A DNA stretch of 64,000 nucleotides from Sorangium cellulosum. Lineage in GTDB: Bacteria > Myxococcota_A > Polyangia > Polyangiales > Polyangiaceae. Below the pieces are notes generated by a model. It had not been told where the DNA came from, did not search any database, and saw only the letters and a list, made by a program, of their open reading frames with translations. Location of the stretch: the NCBI RefSeq assembly GCF_002950945.1, contig NZ_CP012673.1:13445501-13509500 (forward strand). Reading direction: 5' to 3'. Below, one piece after another: positions 36,905-45,323 of this stretch. Positions within the stretch are counted from its first letter, which is position 1; the number at the start of each line of letters is the position of its first letter. The position numbers were made by a program, and so were the translations under genes.

Positions 36905-37021
36905 TTCACGGTCGGCGAGCTCGACGAGCTGGTCGGCGGGGGCGGATTCGAGGACGTGTGCTTCACGCCGGCGTATGCGGGATACTCGCGCGTCAGCGCC
37001 AGGATACCCCTGCATCGCTGA
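36905..37021 (+). pseudogene. Possible C-terminal remnant of a methyltransferase gene
   Basis: An in-frame stretch of 38 codons ending in TGA reads FTVGELDELV, GFEDVCF and AYAGYSRV. This resembles the last strands of class I SAM methyltransferases, which often have F-T-x-x-E-L-x-x-L and G-F-x-x-V. No start codon or upstream domain exists. The assignment rests on a short segment and is tentative. Confidence 0.3.
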
Positions 37022-37047
37022 GAACCGCTCCGAGGCGGGCGGAGCCT

Positions 37048-37950
37048 TCACCGCTGCGCCGACGCTCGGCACGTGGTCATGGCCGCGGCGATCCAGCCGC
37101 GCAGCGCGGCGATCTCCTCGCGGGCCGCGGCGCCCTCGAGGTGCACGAAATGATAGCGGTAGCCGTCGAGCACCGGCCCGAACGGCTGCACGAGGGCGCC
37201 GCTCTCCAGGTCGTCGGCCACGAGGACCAGGCTCACGAGCGCCACACCCTGCCCGGCGATCGCCGCCTGGATCGCGTGGCCCTCGTCGGAGAACGTGATG
37301 CCATAGTCCTCGCGGACGCCGGTGAGGCCGGCGCGCTGGAGCCACAGGGGCCACGTCGGCGTGCCGCGGTCGACGCGACGCCACTCGAAATGCAGCAGCG
37401 GCTTGCGGCGCAGGTCCTCGGGGCGACACACGCCGAGACCGGGGCTGCAGACGGGCGCAAAACGATCGGCGATCAAGGGCTCGACGGCGAGGCCGGGGTA
37501 CGGACCCCGCCCGTACCGGATCGCCGCGTCGGCCTCGCCGGCGCGGAGGTCGACCGGCGCGTCCGTCGCGTGCAGCCGCAGGTCGAGCCCGGGGCACGCC
37601 TCGCGGAAGGCCGCGACCCGCGGCACCAGCCACCGCGCCGTGAACGCCGTCGTGGCAGAGAGCGTGATCACGCGGCGCGCGCGGCGGGCGGCGAGCCCGT
37701 CCAGCGCCTCCGCGAACGCGTCGAAGCCGTCGCGGAGCACCGGATAGAGGAGCTGCCCCTCGCGCGTGGCCACGACCTGCCGCGGGTGACGCTCGAACAG
37801 CCGGACGCCGAGCGTCTCCTCGAGCTGCCGGATCTGGTGGCTGACCGCGGTCGGCGTCACGCCGAGCTCCCTGGCAGCCCGCTTGAAGCTGAGGTGGCGC
37901 GCGGCGGCCTCGAAGGCGCGGAGCGACGCGAGCGGAGGGAGCTTGCGCAT
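37048..37950 (-). CDS. LysR family regulator, GcvA-like
   Basis: This 300-residue regulator has an N-terminal winged HTH (LASLRAFEAAARHLSFKRAARELGVTPTAVSHQIRQLEE), which is very GcvA-like, then the effector domain with TTAFTARWLVPRVAAFREACPGLDLRLHAT and IRYGRGPYPGL, both typical of the GcvA subgroup. The ATG at 37950 gives the exact family start (MRKLPPLASLRAFE); an in-frame codon at 37971 adds seven residues. It is divergent from the azoreductase gene with a 305-base gap and is a plausible regulator of it. Confidence 0.9.
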   Translation of the reverse strand: MRKLPPLASLRAFEAAARHLSFKRAARELGVTPTAVSHQIRQLEETLGVRLFERHPRQVVATREGQLLYPVLRDGFDAFAEALDGLAARRARRVITLSATTAFTARWLVPRVAAFREACPGLDLRLHATDAPVDLRAGEADAAIRYGRGPYPGLAVEPLIADRFAPVCSPGLGVCRPEDLRRKPLLHFEWRRVDRGTPTWPLWLQRAGLTGVREDYGITFSDEGHAIQAAIAGQGVALVSLVLVADDLESGALVQPFGPVLDGYRYHFVHLEGAAAREEIAALRGWIAAAMTTCRASAQR

Positions 37951-38255
37951 GGGGGAGCGATAGCTGATCAAGGCTCATCTATCAGCTGAGAAATATGAAA
38001 TTGTCATCCGGCGGGATCGATCCATGTTTCTCCGCATGGAAGCGCCCTTCACGAGCCCTGGAGCAGCACAGCAGGGGCCGTCGCGGCGCCCCGGATAGAT
38101 GAGACAGCCTCACCTTCGGGCGGCGCACCCTGCGCGCGGCCCGGCACCTTCGCAGGGCCGGACGACGCCCGAGCTCACGGCCGAGCGGCGCGCGCGCCGC
38201 GGCGGCGCGGGCTCGCGGAGGCGCGAGCCCAAAACGCCGAGGATGAAGACACGTC
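37951..38255. other. Divergent regulatory gap between LysR and azoreductase genes
   Basis: An AT-richer stretch at about 37965-38015 next to the LysR start contains CTCA-N9-TGAG, a possible LysR site, and ATATGAAATTG-like promoter sequence. The remainder is GC-rich and shows no gene. No operator can be assigned with confidence. Confidence 0.4.
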
Positions 38256-38942
38256 ATGTCCACGATCCTGCACATCGACTCGAGCGCTCGTCCGGACAGC
38301 TCGGACCGGAGCCGCCACGGATCCCACACGCGCCGGCTCACGGCGCGCTTCGTCGCGCGCTGGCGCGCCGCCCGCCCGAGGGACGAGATCCGTCACCGCG
38401 ACGTCGGGCAGAGCCCACCTTCCCCGGTGACGGGCCGCTGGATCCAGGCCGCCTTCACGAAGCCCGAGCGGCGCGAGCCCTGGATGACCCAGGTCCTCTC
38501 GGAGAGCGACGTGCTCGTCGACGAGCTGCTCGCCGCGGACCTCATCGTGACCGGCGTCCCGATGTACAACTTCAATGTGCCCGCGCAGTTCAAGGCCTAC
38601 ATCGACAACATCGTCCGCGTGGGGCGCACCTTCGGCTTCGATCGCGCGCGGCAGGGTGACCCGTACTGGCCTCTGCTCGCCGAGCACGGCAAGAAGCTCG
38701 TGATCCTGACGTCGCGCGGCGACTACGGGTACGGTAAAGGCGAGCGGCTCGAGGCCATGAACCACGTCGAGCCGAGCATCCGGACGGCCTTCGGCTACAT
38801 CGGGATCACCGACGTGGCGTCCGTGGCGATCGAGTACGACGAGTTCGCCGACGAGCGGCTCAGGGCGTCGATCGCCAGGGCAGAGCTCGAGGTGGACGCC
38901 CTCGTCGACCGCCTGCTCGCCGCGCGCCCCGACATGCGTTGA
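38256..38942 (+). CDS. azoR: FMN-dependent NADH:quinone oxidoreductase / azoreductase
   Basis: This 228-residue flavodoxin-fold enzyme is of the AzoR family. The FMN phosphate loop ILHIDSSARPDSSDRSRHGSH is near the start, followed by TGVPMYNFNVPAQFKAYID and the second flavin loop ILTSRGDYGYGKG; length and spacing are typical. AzoR reduces quinones and azo dyes with NADH in the cytoplasm. The ATG at 38256 is the family start. It is probably co-transcribed with the frameshifted gene 17 bases downstream and regulated by the divergent GcvA-like protein. Confidence 0.92.
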   Translation: MSTILHIDSSARPDSSDRSRHGSHTRRLTARFVARWRAARPRDEIRHRDVGQSPPSPVTGRWIQAAFTKPERREPWMTQVLSESDVLVDELLAADLIVTGVPMYNFNVPAQFKAYIDNIVRVGRTFGFDRARQGDPYWPLLAEHGKKLVILTSRGDYGYGKGERLEAMNHVEPSIRTAFGYIGITDVASVAIEYDEFADERLRASIARAELEVDALVDRLLAARPDMR

Positions 38943-38959
38943 ATCGAGAGGAGACGCCC

Positions 38960-39494
38960 ATGATGGATCCCGTTCGCGAGCTGAAGGTCCGCGCCGAGCT
39001 GCTGCACAAGCGCGTCGCGTCGAACGACGCAGCGGCGCTGCAGCGGCTGCGCGCGCTGCCCGAGCTCGGGCGCGCCGACGAGGCCGCGCTCGCGGCGGCC
39101 GCCCCCGGCATCCGCCGGAAGCACTGCCTCGCGGTGGTCGCGCGCGAATGCGGCTTCTCCAGCTGGGAGCGCGCGCCTCGCCCTCGAGGGCGAGCCCGGC
39201 GCGCCCGAGCTCGGGACGTTGCTCTACGGCGGGGAAGGCGGCGTGCTGCACCACTGGTTCGCGACCCACGACGAGGCGCGCGCCCACGCCGCGTCGCTGC
39301 CGGAGGGGCAGCGCAGCTACCTGCTCACGTACAAACATCACTTCTTCGTCGCCGACCGCACGTTCGTCGCGTCGCTCGGGCTCGACCCCGACGACCCGGA
39401 CTGGCGGGCGATTGGATGGGACTGGGCGCGGCCCGCCGACCCGACCGCGCGACGCCGGCTCTACGCGAAGCGGCTCGCCGCGATGCGGGGATAG
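38960..39494 (+). pseudogene. Frameshifted gene for a small cytoplasmic protein
   Basis: Two frames together make one coherent protein. From the ATG at 38960 (good GAGAGGAG site) the first frame reads MMDPVRELKV through ECGFSSWERA. Coherent sequence then continues in another frame as LALEGEPGAPELGTLLYGG and on to DPDDPDWRAIGWDW, ending at 39494. The shift lies in the CG-dinucleotide run near 39165-39172, where loss of two bases (or gain of one) would explain it. A restored protein would be about 178 residues. No family function is known to me. A sequencing error in the CG run cannot be excluded. Confidence 0.65.
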
Positions 39495-39526
39495 GCAGGA
39501 GCGCCTCCGGCCCGCGGAGGACGGCG

Positions 39527-41002
39527 TCACTCCTTGAAGCTGGCGGACGAGAGGCCGTGCTTGCGGAGGAGGTCGTAGAGGTCCGTCCGGTTGCGGCCGG
39601 AGAGCTTCGCGGCGGCGCTGACGTTGCCGCCGGCGCGGCGGAGCACCTCGACGAGGTAGGCGCGCTCGAAGAGATCGCGCGCCGCCTTGAGCGAGGGGAG
39701 CTCCGCGCCGGGGTCGCCGAAGACGACCGACATGGCCTCGCCCGCGGCGTCGGGGGCCGCGGGGGGCTCGGCCTCCTCGGGCGCGGGGGCGCTCGACCAG
39801 CCGTCCAGCTTGCGGGCGGGAGGGACGAGCAGGGCGCTGAGCTCCTGCGGCTGCAGGCGCGCGCCGCGAGAGAGCAGGACGGCGCCTTCCATGACGTTCG
39901 CGAGCTCCCGGACGTTGCCGGGCCAGGGGTGCGCGAGCAGCACGCGCAGCGCCTCGGGGGAGAGCTGGGGGCCGGCGAGGCCGTGGCGGGCCGCGGCGCG
40001 GGAGAGGAAGACCTCGCAGAGGAGGGGGATGTCCTCCACGCGCTCGCGGAGCGGGGGCATGACGATGGGCACGACGTGGAGGCGATAGAAGAGATCCTCG
40101 CGGAAGCGGCCGTCGCGGACCTCGGCGCGGAGGTCGCGGTTGGTCGCGGCGACGACGCGGACGTCGACGTCTTCCTCGTCCAGGGAGCCGACGCGGGTGA
40201 TGCGCCGCTCCTGGAGCACGCGGAGGAGCTTCACCTGGACGGCGGGGGGAGCGTCGCCGATCTCGTCGAGGAGGAGGGTGCCGCCGTTCGCGGCGGAGAA
40301 CAGGCCCGCCTTGTCGCGCGAGGCGCCGGTGAAGGCGCCGCGCACGTGGCCGAACAGCTCGCTCTCCAGGAGCTCGGCCGGCAGGGCGCTGCAGTTGACG
40401 GCGACGAAGGGCCGGCCGCGCCGCTGGGAGAGGTCGTGGAGCGAGCGCGCCGCCAGCTCCTTGCCGGTGCCGGACTCGCCGAGCAGGAGGACGGTGGCGT
40501 CGGTGGGCGCGACGCGGGCGATGATCTCGCGGACGGCGGCGATGCGGTCGCTCGTGCCGAGCAGGCGCAGCTCGTCGCTCTGGGCGCCGACGATGCGGCG
40601 GAGGCCGGCGACCTCGCGGCGCAGCCTGCCGCTCTCGACGGCGTGCTCGATCTTCTGGAGCAGGTCGAGGTCGTGGAAGGGCTTCGTGAGGAAGCCGTAG
40701 GCGCCGCGCCGCATCGCCTCGACGGCGGTCTCGATCGTGCCGTGGGCCGTGAGGATGACGACGGGCACGTACGGGGAGCGCTTCTGCACCTCGCTGAGCA
40801 CGTCGAGCCCGTCGCCGTCGTCGAGGCGGAGGTCGACGACCATGGCGTCCACGGGCTCGCGGGAGAGGGCGGCGATGCCGCCGCTGCCGGTCAGCTCCGT
40901 GGTGACCCGGTAGCCGTGGTGCTCGAGGCGGAAGGCGAGCAGCTCGCAGAGGTGCGGCTCGTCGTCGACGATGACCACATGGGGCTTCCCGGGGGGGCTC
41001 AT
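39527..41002 (-). CDS. Sigma-54-dependent response regulator (NtrC/GlrR type)
   Basis: This 491-residue regulator has a receiver domain (1-120, phosphoacceptor Asp57 in VVDLRL, Lys107 in LTKP), a sigma-54-activating AAA+ domain (about 140-380; Walker A GESGTGKE at 175-182, the sigma-54 loop GAFTGA at 222-227, Walker B TLLLDEIGD) and a C-terminal Fis-type HTH (about 455-487, NVSAAAKLSGRNRTDLYDLL). It drives promoters of the -24/-12 class. The ATG at 41002 overlaps by four bases the stop-side of other sequence only in part: the kinase gene ends at 40999, giving an ATGA overlap and translational coupling. Confidence 0.93.
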   Translation of the reverse strand: MSPPGKPHVVIVDDEPHLCELLAFRLEHHGYRVTTELTGSGGIAALSREPVDAMVVDLRLDDGDGLDVLSEVQKRSPYVPVVILTAHGTIETAVEAMRRGAYGFLTKPFHDLDLLQKIEHAVESGRLRREVAGLRRIVGAQSDELRLLGTSDRIAAVREIIARVAPTDATVLLLGESGTGKELAARSLHDLSQRRGRPFVAVNCSALPAELLESELFGHVRGAFTGASRDKAGLFSAANGGTLLLDEIGDAPPAVQVKLLRVLQERRITRVGSLDEEDVDVRVVAATNRDLRAEVRDGRFREDLFYRLHVVPIVMPPLRERVEDIPLLCEVFLSRAAARHGLAGPQLSPEALRVLLAHPWPGNVRELANVMEGAVLLSRGARLQPQELSALLVPPARKLDGWSSAPAPEEAEPPAAPDAAGEAMSVVFGDPGAELPSLKAARDLFERAYLVEVLRRAGGNVSAAAKLSGRNRTDLYDLLRKHGLSSASFKE

Positions 41003-42666
41003 GAGAGGGCCGCGGCAGGGTGTAGCGCGGCGGGGGCGTCCTCGGAAGCGCGCTCGGTCGAGAGCGGCACCCAGAGGCGGAAGGTCGCGCCTCTGGCGCG
41101 GTCGCCGCCGCCGCGGGCCGCGCCGCCTTCGCCGGCCGAGGCGGCGGCGCCGTCGGCCGAGCCGCGGGCGTCGGCGCGCGCGGCGTGCTCGTCGAGCTCC
41201 AGGTCACCGCCGTGGGCCCGGGCGATCTTGCGGGAGAGGGCCAGACCGAGGCCGATGCCGACCCGCTTGGGGGAGTTCGCCACGGGCTGCGTCTTGAACT
41301 CCTCGAAGAGGGATTGCCGGATCTCCGCCGGCACGCCGGGGCCCTGATCGATGACGCTGATCTTCACCCAGCGGGCCTGGCGGCGGCCGGCGCGCTCCTG
41401 GCCGCCGGCGCGCTCCTCGACGCCGGCGCGCTCCTCGACGCCGGCGCGCTCCTCGACGCCGGCGCGCTCCTGGACGAGCTCGCGGCGCACGACCACCTGC
41501 TGACCGGGCTTGGAGACGGAGGTGGCGTTGCGCACGAGGTTGGCGACGGCGCGTTCGAAGAGGGCCACGTCGAGGCTGCACGGGGGGACGTCGCCGGGCG
41601 CCTCGATCTGGATGGTGACGCCGCGCTCGCGCGCCTCGTCCTCCTCGTCGCGCACGGCGCTGCGGATCAGCTCGTCGATGGAGGAGCCGGCCTGGAGGCG
41701 GATGGGGGAGCCGGCGCTGAGGCGGGAGAGGTCGAGCAGGGTGGTCACCATGCGGATCTCGCGCTCGCAGGCGACGCGGGCGATGTGGAGGATGCGGCCC
41801 TGGCGCTCGCTCAGCGCGCCCCCGCCGACGCCGTCCTGGAGCAGGGCGAGCGCCTCGCGGATCTTGGTGAGCGGCGTGCGCAGCTCGTGGGAGACGGAGG
41901 CGAGGAAGCCCTGCTTGAGCACCTCCATCTCGGCGAGGCGCCGGCGCAGGGCCTCGATCTCCAGGGCGAGGTCGCGCACCTCGGCGGGGCCGTGCACCTC
42001 GGCGGCCGCGTCGAAGTTGCCCTTGCCGAGCAGCTGCGCCTGGGTGGCGATGGCCGCGAGGGGCTCGGTGACGGTGCGCGCGATCCGCTGCGCGAGGAAG
42101 GCCGCGATGGCGCAGGCGGCGATCGTGATGATGAGGCCGTTGGACAGCGCGCTGGCGCTGGCGCTGAGGGCCTCCTCCTCCCGGACGCGCACGCGGGCCT
42201 GGAGCTCGCCGACGCGCACGACCCACGCGTCCGTGAGCTGCTCGTCGAGGCGCACGCGCTCGTGCTGGACGTCGGGGTCGGTGAGGCGCTCGCACGTGCC
42301 CCCGTCGAGCGCGCGCTGCACGAGCCGGAGGTGGCCGTCGATCGACGGGAGCAGCGGGCCGGGCGGGAGCAAGGCGGTGTCGCCGATCTGCGCCTTCAGC
42401 GCGGCGATGCGCTCCTGGAGCGTCGGGGCCACGGCCTGCCACGGGGCGCCGCGCGAGCACTCCTCCTGGCCGCGCCGCATGGCGAGCCCCATCGCCCAGG
42501 CGGCGTGGTGGAGCGCCGCCTCGCGGCGGAGCTCCTCGGTCTCGTCGCTCAGCAGGCTCTGCGAGGACGTGACCCGGGCCAGGGACCCGAGCACGACGCT
42601 GAGGGCAATCAGCATCACGAGCACCGGGACCGTATGAGAGAGGACCAGTCGGGTCAGGAGGCGCAT
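40999..42666 (-). CDS. Membrane sensor histidine kinase (HAMP, HisKA, HATPase)
   Basis: This 555-residue kinase has two membrane helices (about 9-30 and 175-192) bracketing a periplasmic helical sensor with two Cys. A HAMP domain follows (about 193-245), then HisKA with phospho-His260 in FLASVSHELRTPL, and the ATPase domain with N-box Asn380, G1 DQGPGVP near 440 and G2 GIGLGLALSRKIARAHGG. The ATPase domain carries two odd inserts: a repeated RAGVEE stretch (398-431) and an Ala/Gly-rich stretch before the last strand. It is the cognate kinase of the coupled NtrC-type regulator. The pair resembles the GlrK-GlrR arrangement; its signal is unknown. Confidence 0.93.
   Translation of the reverse strand: MRLLTRLVLSHTVPVLVMLIALSVVLGSLARVTSSQSLLSDETEELRREAALHHAAWAMGLAMRRGQEECSRGAPWQAVAPTLQERIAALKAQIGDTALLPPGPLLPSIDGHLRLVQRALDGGTCERLTDPDVQHERVRLDEQLTDAWVVRVGELQARVRVREEEALSASASALSNGLIITIAACAIAAFLAQRIARTVTEPLAAIATQAQLLGKGNFDAAAEVHGPAEVRDLALEIEALRRRLAEMEVLKQGFLASVSHELRTPLTKIREALALLQDGVGGGALSERQGRILHIARVACEREIRMVTTLLDLSRLSAGSPIRLQAGSSIDELIRSAVRDEEDEARERGVTIQIEAPGDVPPCSLDVALFERAVANLVRNATSVSKPGQQVVVRRELVQERAGVEERAGVEERAGVEERAGGQERAGRRQARWVKISVIDQGPGVPAEIRQSLFEEFKTQPVANSPKRVGIGLGLALSRKIARAHGGDLELDEHAARADARGSADGAAASAGEGGAARGGGDRARGATFRLWVPLSTERASEDAPAALHPAAALS
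41387..41475 (-). repeat. 18-bp tandem repeat inside the kinase ATPase domain
   Basis: About five 18-bp units, three of them identical, code for RAGVEE repeated within the ATP-binding domain between the N-box and G1 box. The unit length keeps the frame. Confidence 0.85.
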
Positions 42667-42748
42667 GCGAGCTCCCGACTATGGCCTCCCACGTCATCGG
42701 GCGCACGAGCCGGGAGATTCGACAATCCTTCCACATCGGCGACCTCCA

Positions 42749-42793
42749 GAGGGGCCCTGTGGGGGACCGCCGACACCGTCGGCGGGGCCCCTC
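42749..42793. promoter_or_regulatory. Nested hairpin between divergent kinase and SulP genes
   Basis: Outer arms GAGGGGCC (42749-42756) and GGCCCCTC (42786-42793) enclose a perfect inner hairpin CCGCCGAC-ACC-GTCGGCGG (42767-42785). It sits in the 231-base divergent promoter gap, so it may be an operator or a leader-RNA structure for one side. Confidence 0.55.
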
Positions 42794-42897
42794 AAGCAGG
42801 TGTCGGCGGATCCAGACGCCGCGCGGGGGAACGGCCCGCGGGACGTGGTGATCTCGCGCGGGGCAGGCCTGGCACGTCGCGTGAACAGGCTGCCTCC

Positions 42898-44661
42898 ATG
42901 ATTCACTCGTCCGGTATGTGTACGACGCCCCAGCCGAGCCCCTGGAGCTCGATGTGGGCGGAGACGGTGACCTCCTGGAAGGAGATGGTCGCCCCGAGGA
43001 GCGTCGTGGACAACCTCCTGAGTGGGCTGACCGTGGCCTTCGTGGCGCTGCCGCTGAACCTGGCGCTCGCGCTGGCGTGTGGTCTCCCGGCGAGCGTCGG
43101 GCTCATCACGGGCGCGGTGACCGGCGTGATCGCGGCGCTGTTCGGCGGGTCGCGGCTGCAGGTGACGGGGCCCGAGGTGGCGCTGGTGCCGCTGACCTTC
43201 GAGATCCTGCAGCGGCACGGGCCGCACGGGCTGCTCTGCGCGACGTTCCTGTGCGGCGTCCTGCAGGTGCTCATGGGGGTCGCGCGGGTGGGGCGGCTCA
43301 TCCACATGATCCCCGTCTCGGTGATCGGCGGCTTCATGGCCGCGGTCGGGCTGCTCGTCTTCAACTCGCAGCTGCCGCGGCTGCTCGGCCTGCCGGCGGA
43401 GATGAGGCTCGTGTCCTCGCTGCCGGGGACGGGGTGGCTCGCGCACGTCGATCCGTTCGCGGTCGGCGTCGGCGCGCTGGTCATGGCGGCGACGGTGCTC
43501 CTGCCGAAGCTGCACCGGCGGCTCCCCGGCGGGCTCATCGGGCTCGGGGCGGCGATCCTGGCGGTGAGCGCGCTCGGCGTCGGGACGGCCTCGGTCGGGC
43601 CGATCACGGCGTCGTTCCCCACGCCGGCGCTGCCGGAGTTCCACCGCCTCGAGTTCATCGCGATCTTCCCCGAGGCGATCGCGCTGGCGCTGCTCGCGTC
43701 GATCGACTCGCTGCTGTCGGCGGTGGCGATCGACGCGCAGAGCAACACGAAGCGCCACTCGAGCGAGCAGGAGCTGATGGCGCAGGGGGTCGCCAACGTC
43801 GTGAGCTCGATGATCGGCGGCATGCCGGTGGCGGGCGCGATCGTGCGGTCGTCGGCGGCGCTCCAGTGCGGGGCGACGACGCGGCTCGCGGCGCTCTCGC
43901 AGTCGGTGACGCTGCTGCTCTTGCTCTACCTGGCGCGGCCGTTCGTGGAGCGGCTGCCGCTCGCGGGGCTCGCCGGCATCCTGCTCGTGGTCGGCTACCG
44001 GCTGATCAACTGGCGGCAGGCGCGGCTCATGTGGCGCGTGTCGCGGTTCGAGGCGTTCGTGTTCGTGGCGACCGCGGGGTCGATCGTGGTCTCGGACTTC
44101 GTGGGCGGGGTGCTGATGGGCCTGGTGCTGTCGCTGGTGCACTTCGCCCACATGCAGCGGAAGGTGGACGTGTCGCTCTTGACGGCGACGACCGACGAGC
44201 CCGCGGAGATCCCGCGGCTGCTCGAGCTGCCGGCGCGCCGCTCGCTCGGGCCGACGCCGCCCGTGGCCGTGGTGCGGGTGGAGGGGCCGATCTTCTTCGC
44301 GTCGCACACGGAGCTCCGGGCGCTCGCCGAGGGCGGGCCGCTGCCGCGGCACCTCGTGTTCGATCTGGCCGGGGTGCCGCTCATCGACTGCACGGGCGTC
44401 GAGGCGTTCCGGACGCTGCTCGTGCGGCTGCGCGAGCAGGGGACGCGGGCGCTCCTGTCGCGGGCCTCGGAGCACGTGGCGGCGCGGCTGGAGGAGGCGG
44501 GGGTCCTCCAGCAGCTCGTCGGCGGTCGGGTGTTCCCGACGGTGGTCGAGGCGCTGGAGTCGCTGGGGGAGCCCGCGGCCAGCCCGGGCGTGCTCCCGGC
44601 GCGGCGCGGGCAGCCGTCGCTGCCGCTGCTGAGGCCGGAGGCGCCCGCCGGCGCGTCGTGA
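42898..44661 (+). CDS. SulP family anion transporter with STAS domain
   Basis: This 587-residue inner-membrane transporter begins its core with VVDNLLSGLTVAFVALPLNLALALACGLP, followed by 12-14 hydrophobic segments and the SulP-typical SRLQVTGPEVALVPLTFEIL and SLLSAVAIDAQSNTKRHSSEQELMAQGVANVVSSMIGGMPVAGAIVRSS. A cytoplasmic STAS domain ends the protein (about 455-560, LVFDLAGVPLIDCTGVEAF). It may carry sulfate, bicarbonate or dicarboxylates. The start is uncertain among ATGs at 42898, 42916 and 42952. It is divergent from the two-component operon, which may regulate it. Confidence 0.88.
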   Translation: MIHSSGMCTTPQPSPWSSMWAETVTSWKEMVAPRSVVDNLLSGLTVAFVALPLNLALALACGLPASVGLITGAVTGVIAALFGGSRLQVTGPEVALVPLTFEILQRHGPHGLLCATFLCGVLQVLMGVARVGRLIHMIPVSVIGGFMAAVGLLVFNSQLPRLLGLPAEMRLVSSLPGTGWLAHVDPFAVGVGALVMAATVLLPKLHRRLPGGLIGLGAAILAVSALGVGTASVGPITASFPTPALPEFHRLEFIAIFPEAIALALLASIDSLLSAVAIDAQSNTKRHSSEQELMAQGVANVVSSMIGGMPVAGAIVRSSAALQCGATTRLAALSQSVTLLLLLYLARPFVERLPLAGLAGILLVVGYRLINWRQARLMWRVSRFEAFVFVATAGSIVVSDFVGGVLMGLVLSLVHFAHMQRKVDVSLLTATTDEPAEIPRLLELPARRSLGPTPPVAVVRVEGPIFFASHTELRALAEGGPLPRHLVFDLAGVPLIDCTGVEAFRTLLVRLREQGTRALLSRASEHVAARLEEAGVLQQLVGGRVFPTVVEALESLGEPAASPGVLPARRGQPSLPLLRPEAPAGAS

Positions 44662-44807
44662 GCCCGCGGCGGCGGCGCGTGCGCGCGGCGGCGGCGCGCG
44701 CGGGCGGCTCGGTGGCCGCGCGCCCTGGTCGGGACGATGGCCGGCCCTACGACCGAGCGACGGATGAAGGGAAGAGGTGCTCCGCGCGTCGGAGCAAGGA
44801 GTGGAGC

Positions 44808-45308
44808 ATGTCCTCGCGGACCCGCAGCACGACGATGAACACGGCCGTGGAGACCCACCGCGGCGAGGCGAGGCCACTTCCGGCCGGCGAGGCGCCCTCG
44901 CCGCCGGCGGGGAGCGGGCCTTCGCCGAGCGCCCCCGCGACGGGCGCGGCCGCGGTGGAGCGCGGCGACGGCGGCGGCGCGGAGCTCGCTCCGGCGGCGG
45001 AGCGGGCGCTGGCCCAGGCCGTGGCGGACGGGGCGCGCGCGCTGGGCGAGTCGACGGTGCTGTGCAGCGTGCTGCTGACGGTGGCGATCGGCTGCCTGGC
45101 GTGGTCGGTGCCGAGCCCGGGCGCGAGCGTCGGGCTGACGCTCCTCTGCCTGGTGCTGATCGCCGTGGAGCAGGCGCAGGCGCGGGTGAGGTTCCAGCGG
45201 GCCGCGGTGCGGGCCGGCCGGGAGCACGGGCTCACGCCGCCCGAGGTGGAGCGGGCGGCGCGGGCGCTGCTCGAGGCGGAGAGCGCGACCCGACCCAGGT
45301 TGGGGTAA
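44808..45308 (+). CDS. Small membrane protein of unknown function
   Basis: This 166-residue protein has an N-terminal 60 residues that are low-complexity (Pro, Ala, Gly, Glu). Two adjacent membrane helices then occupy about 84-102 and 106-122 (STVLCSVLLTVAIGCLAW and GASVGLTLLCLVLIAVE). The tail is an amphipathic helix (LTPPEVERAARALLEAE). The ATG at 44808 has a good AAGGAG site eight bases upstream; the open frame extends far upstream through the SulP gene and is not coding there. It follows the SulP gene by 146 bases and converges with the lipoprotein gene at 45324. Confidence 0.65.
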   Translation: MSSRTRSTTMNTAVETHRGEARPLPAGEAPSPPAGSGPSPSAPATGAAAVERGDGGGAELAPAAERALAQAVADGARALGESTVLCSVLLTVAIGCLAWSVPSPGASVGLTLLCLVLIAVEQAQARVRFQRAAVRAGREHGLTPPEVERAARALLEAESATRPRLG

Positions 45309-45323
45309 CGCGCGCGCGGCGCG

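Noticed and set aside
42694-44877. 727-codon minus-strand frame opposite the SulP gene
   Set aside because: Arg/His/Pro-rich shadow of the transporter.
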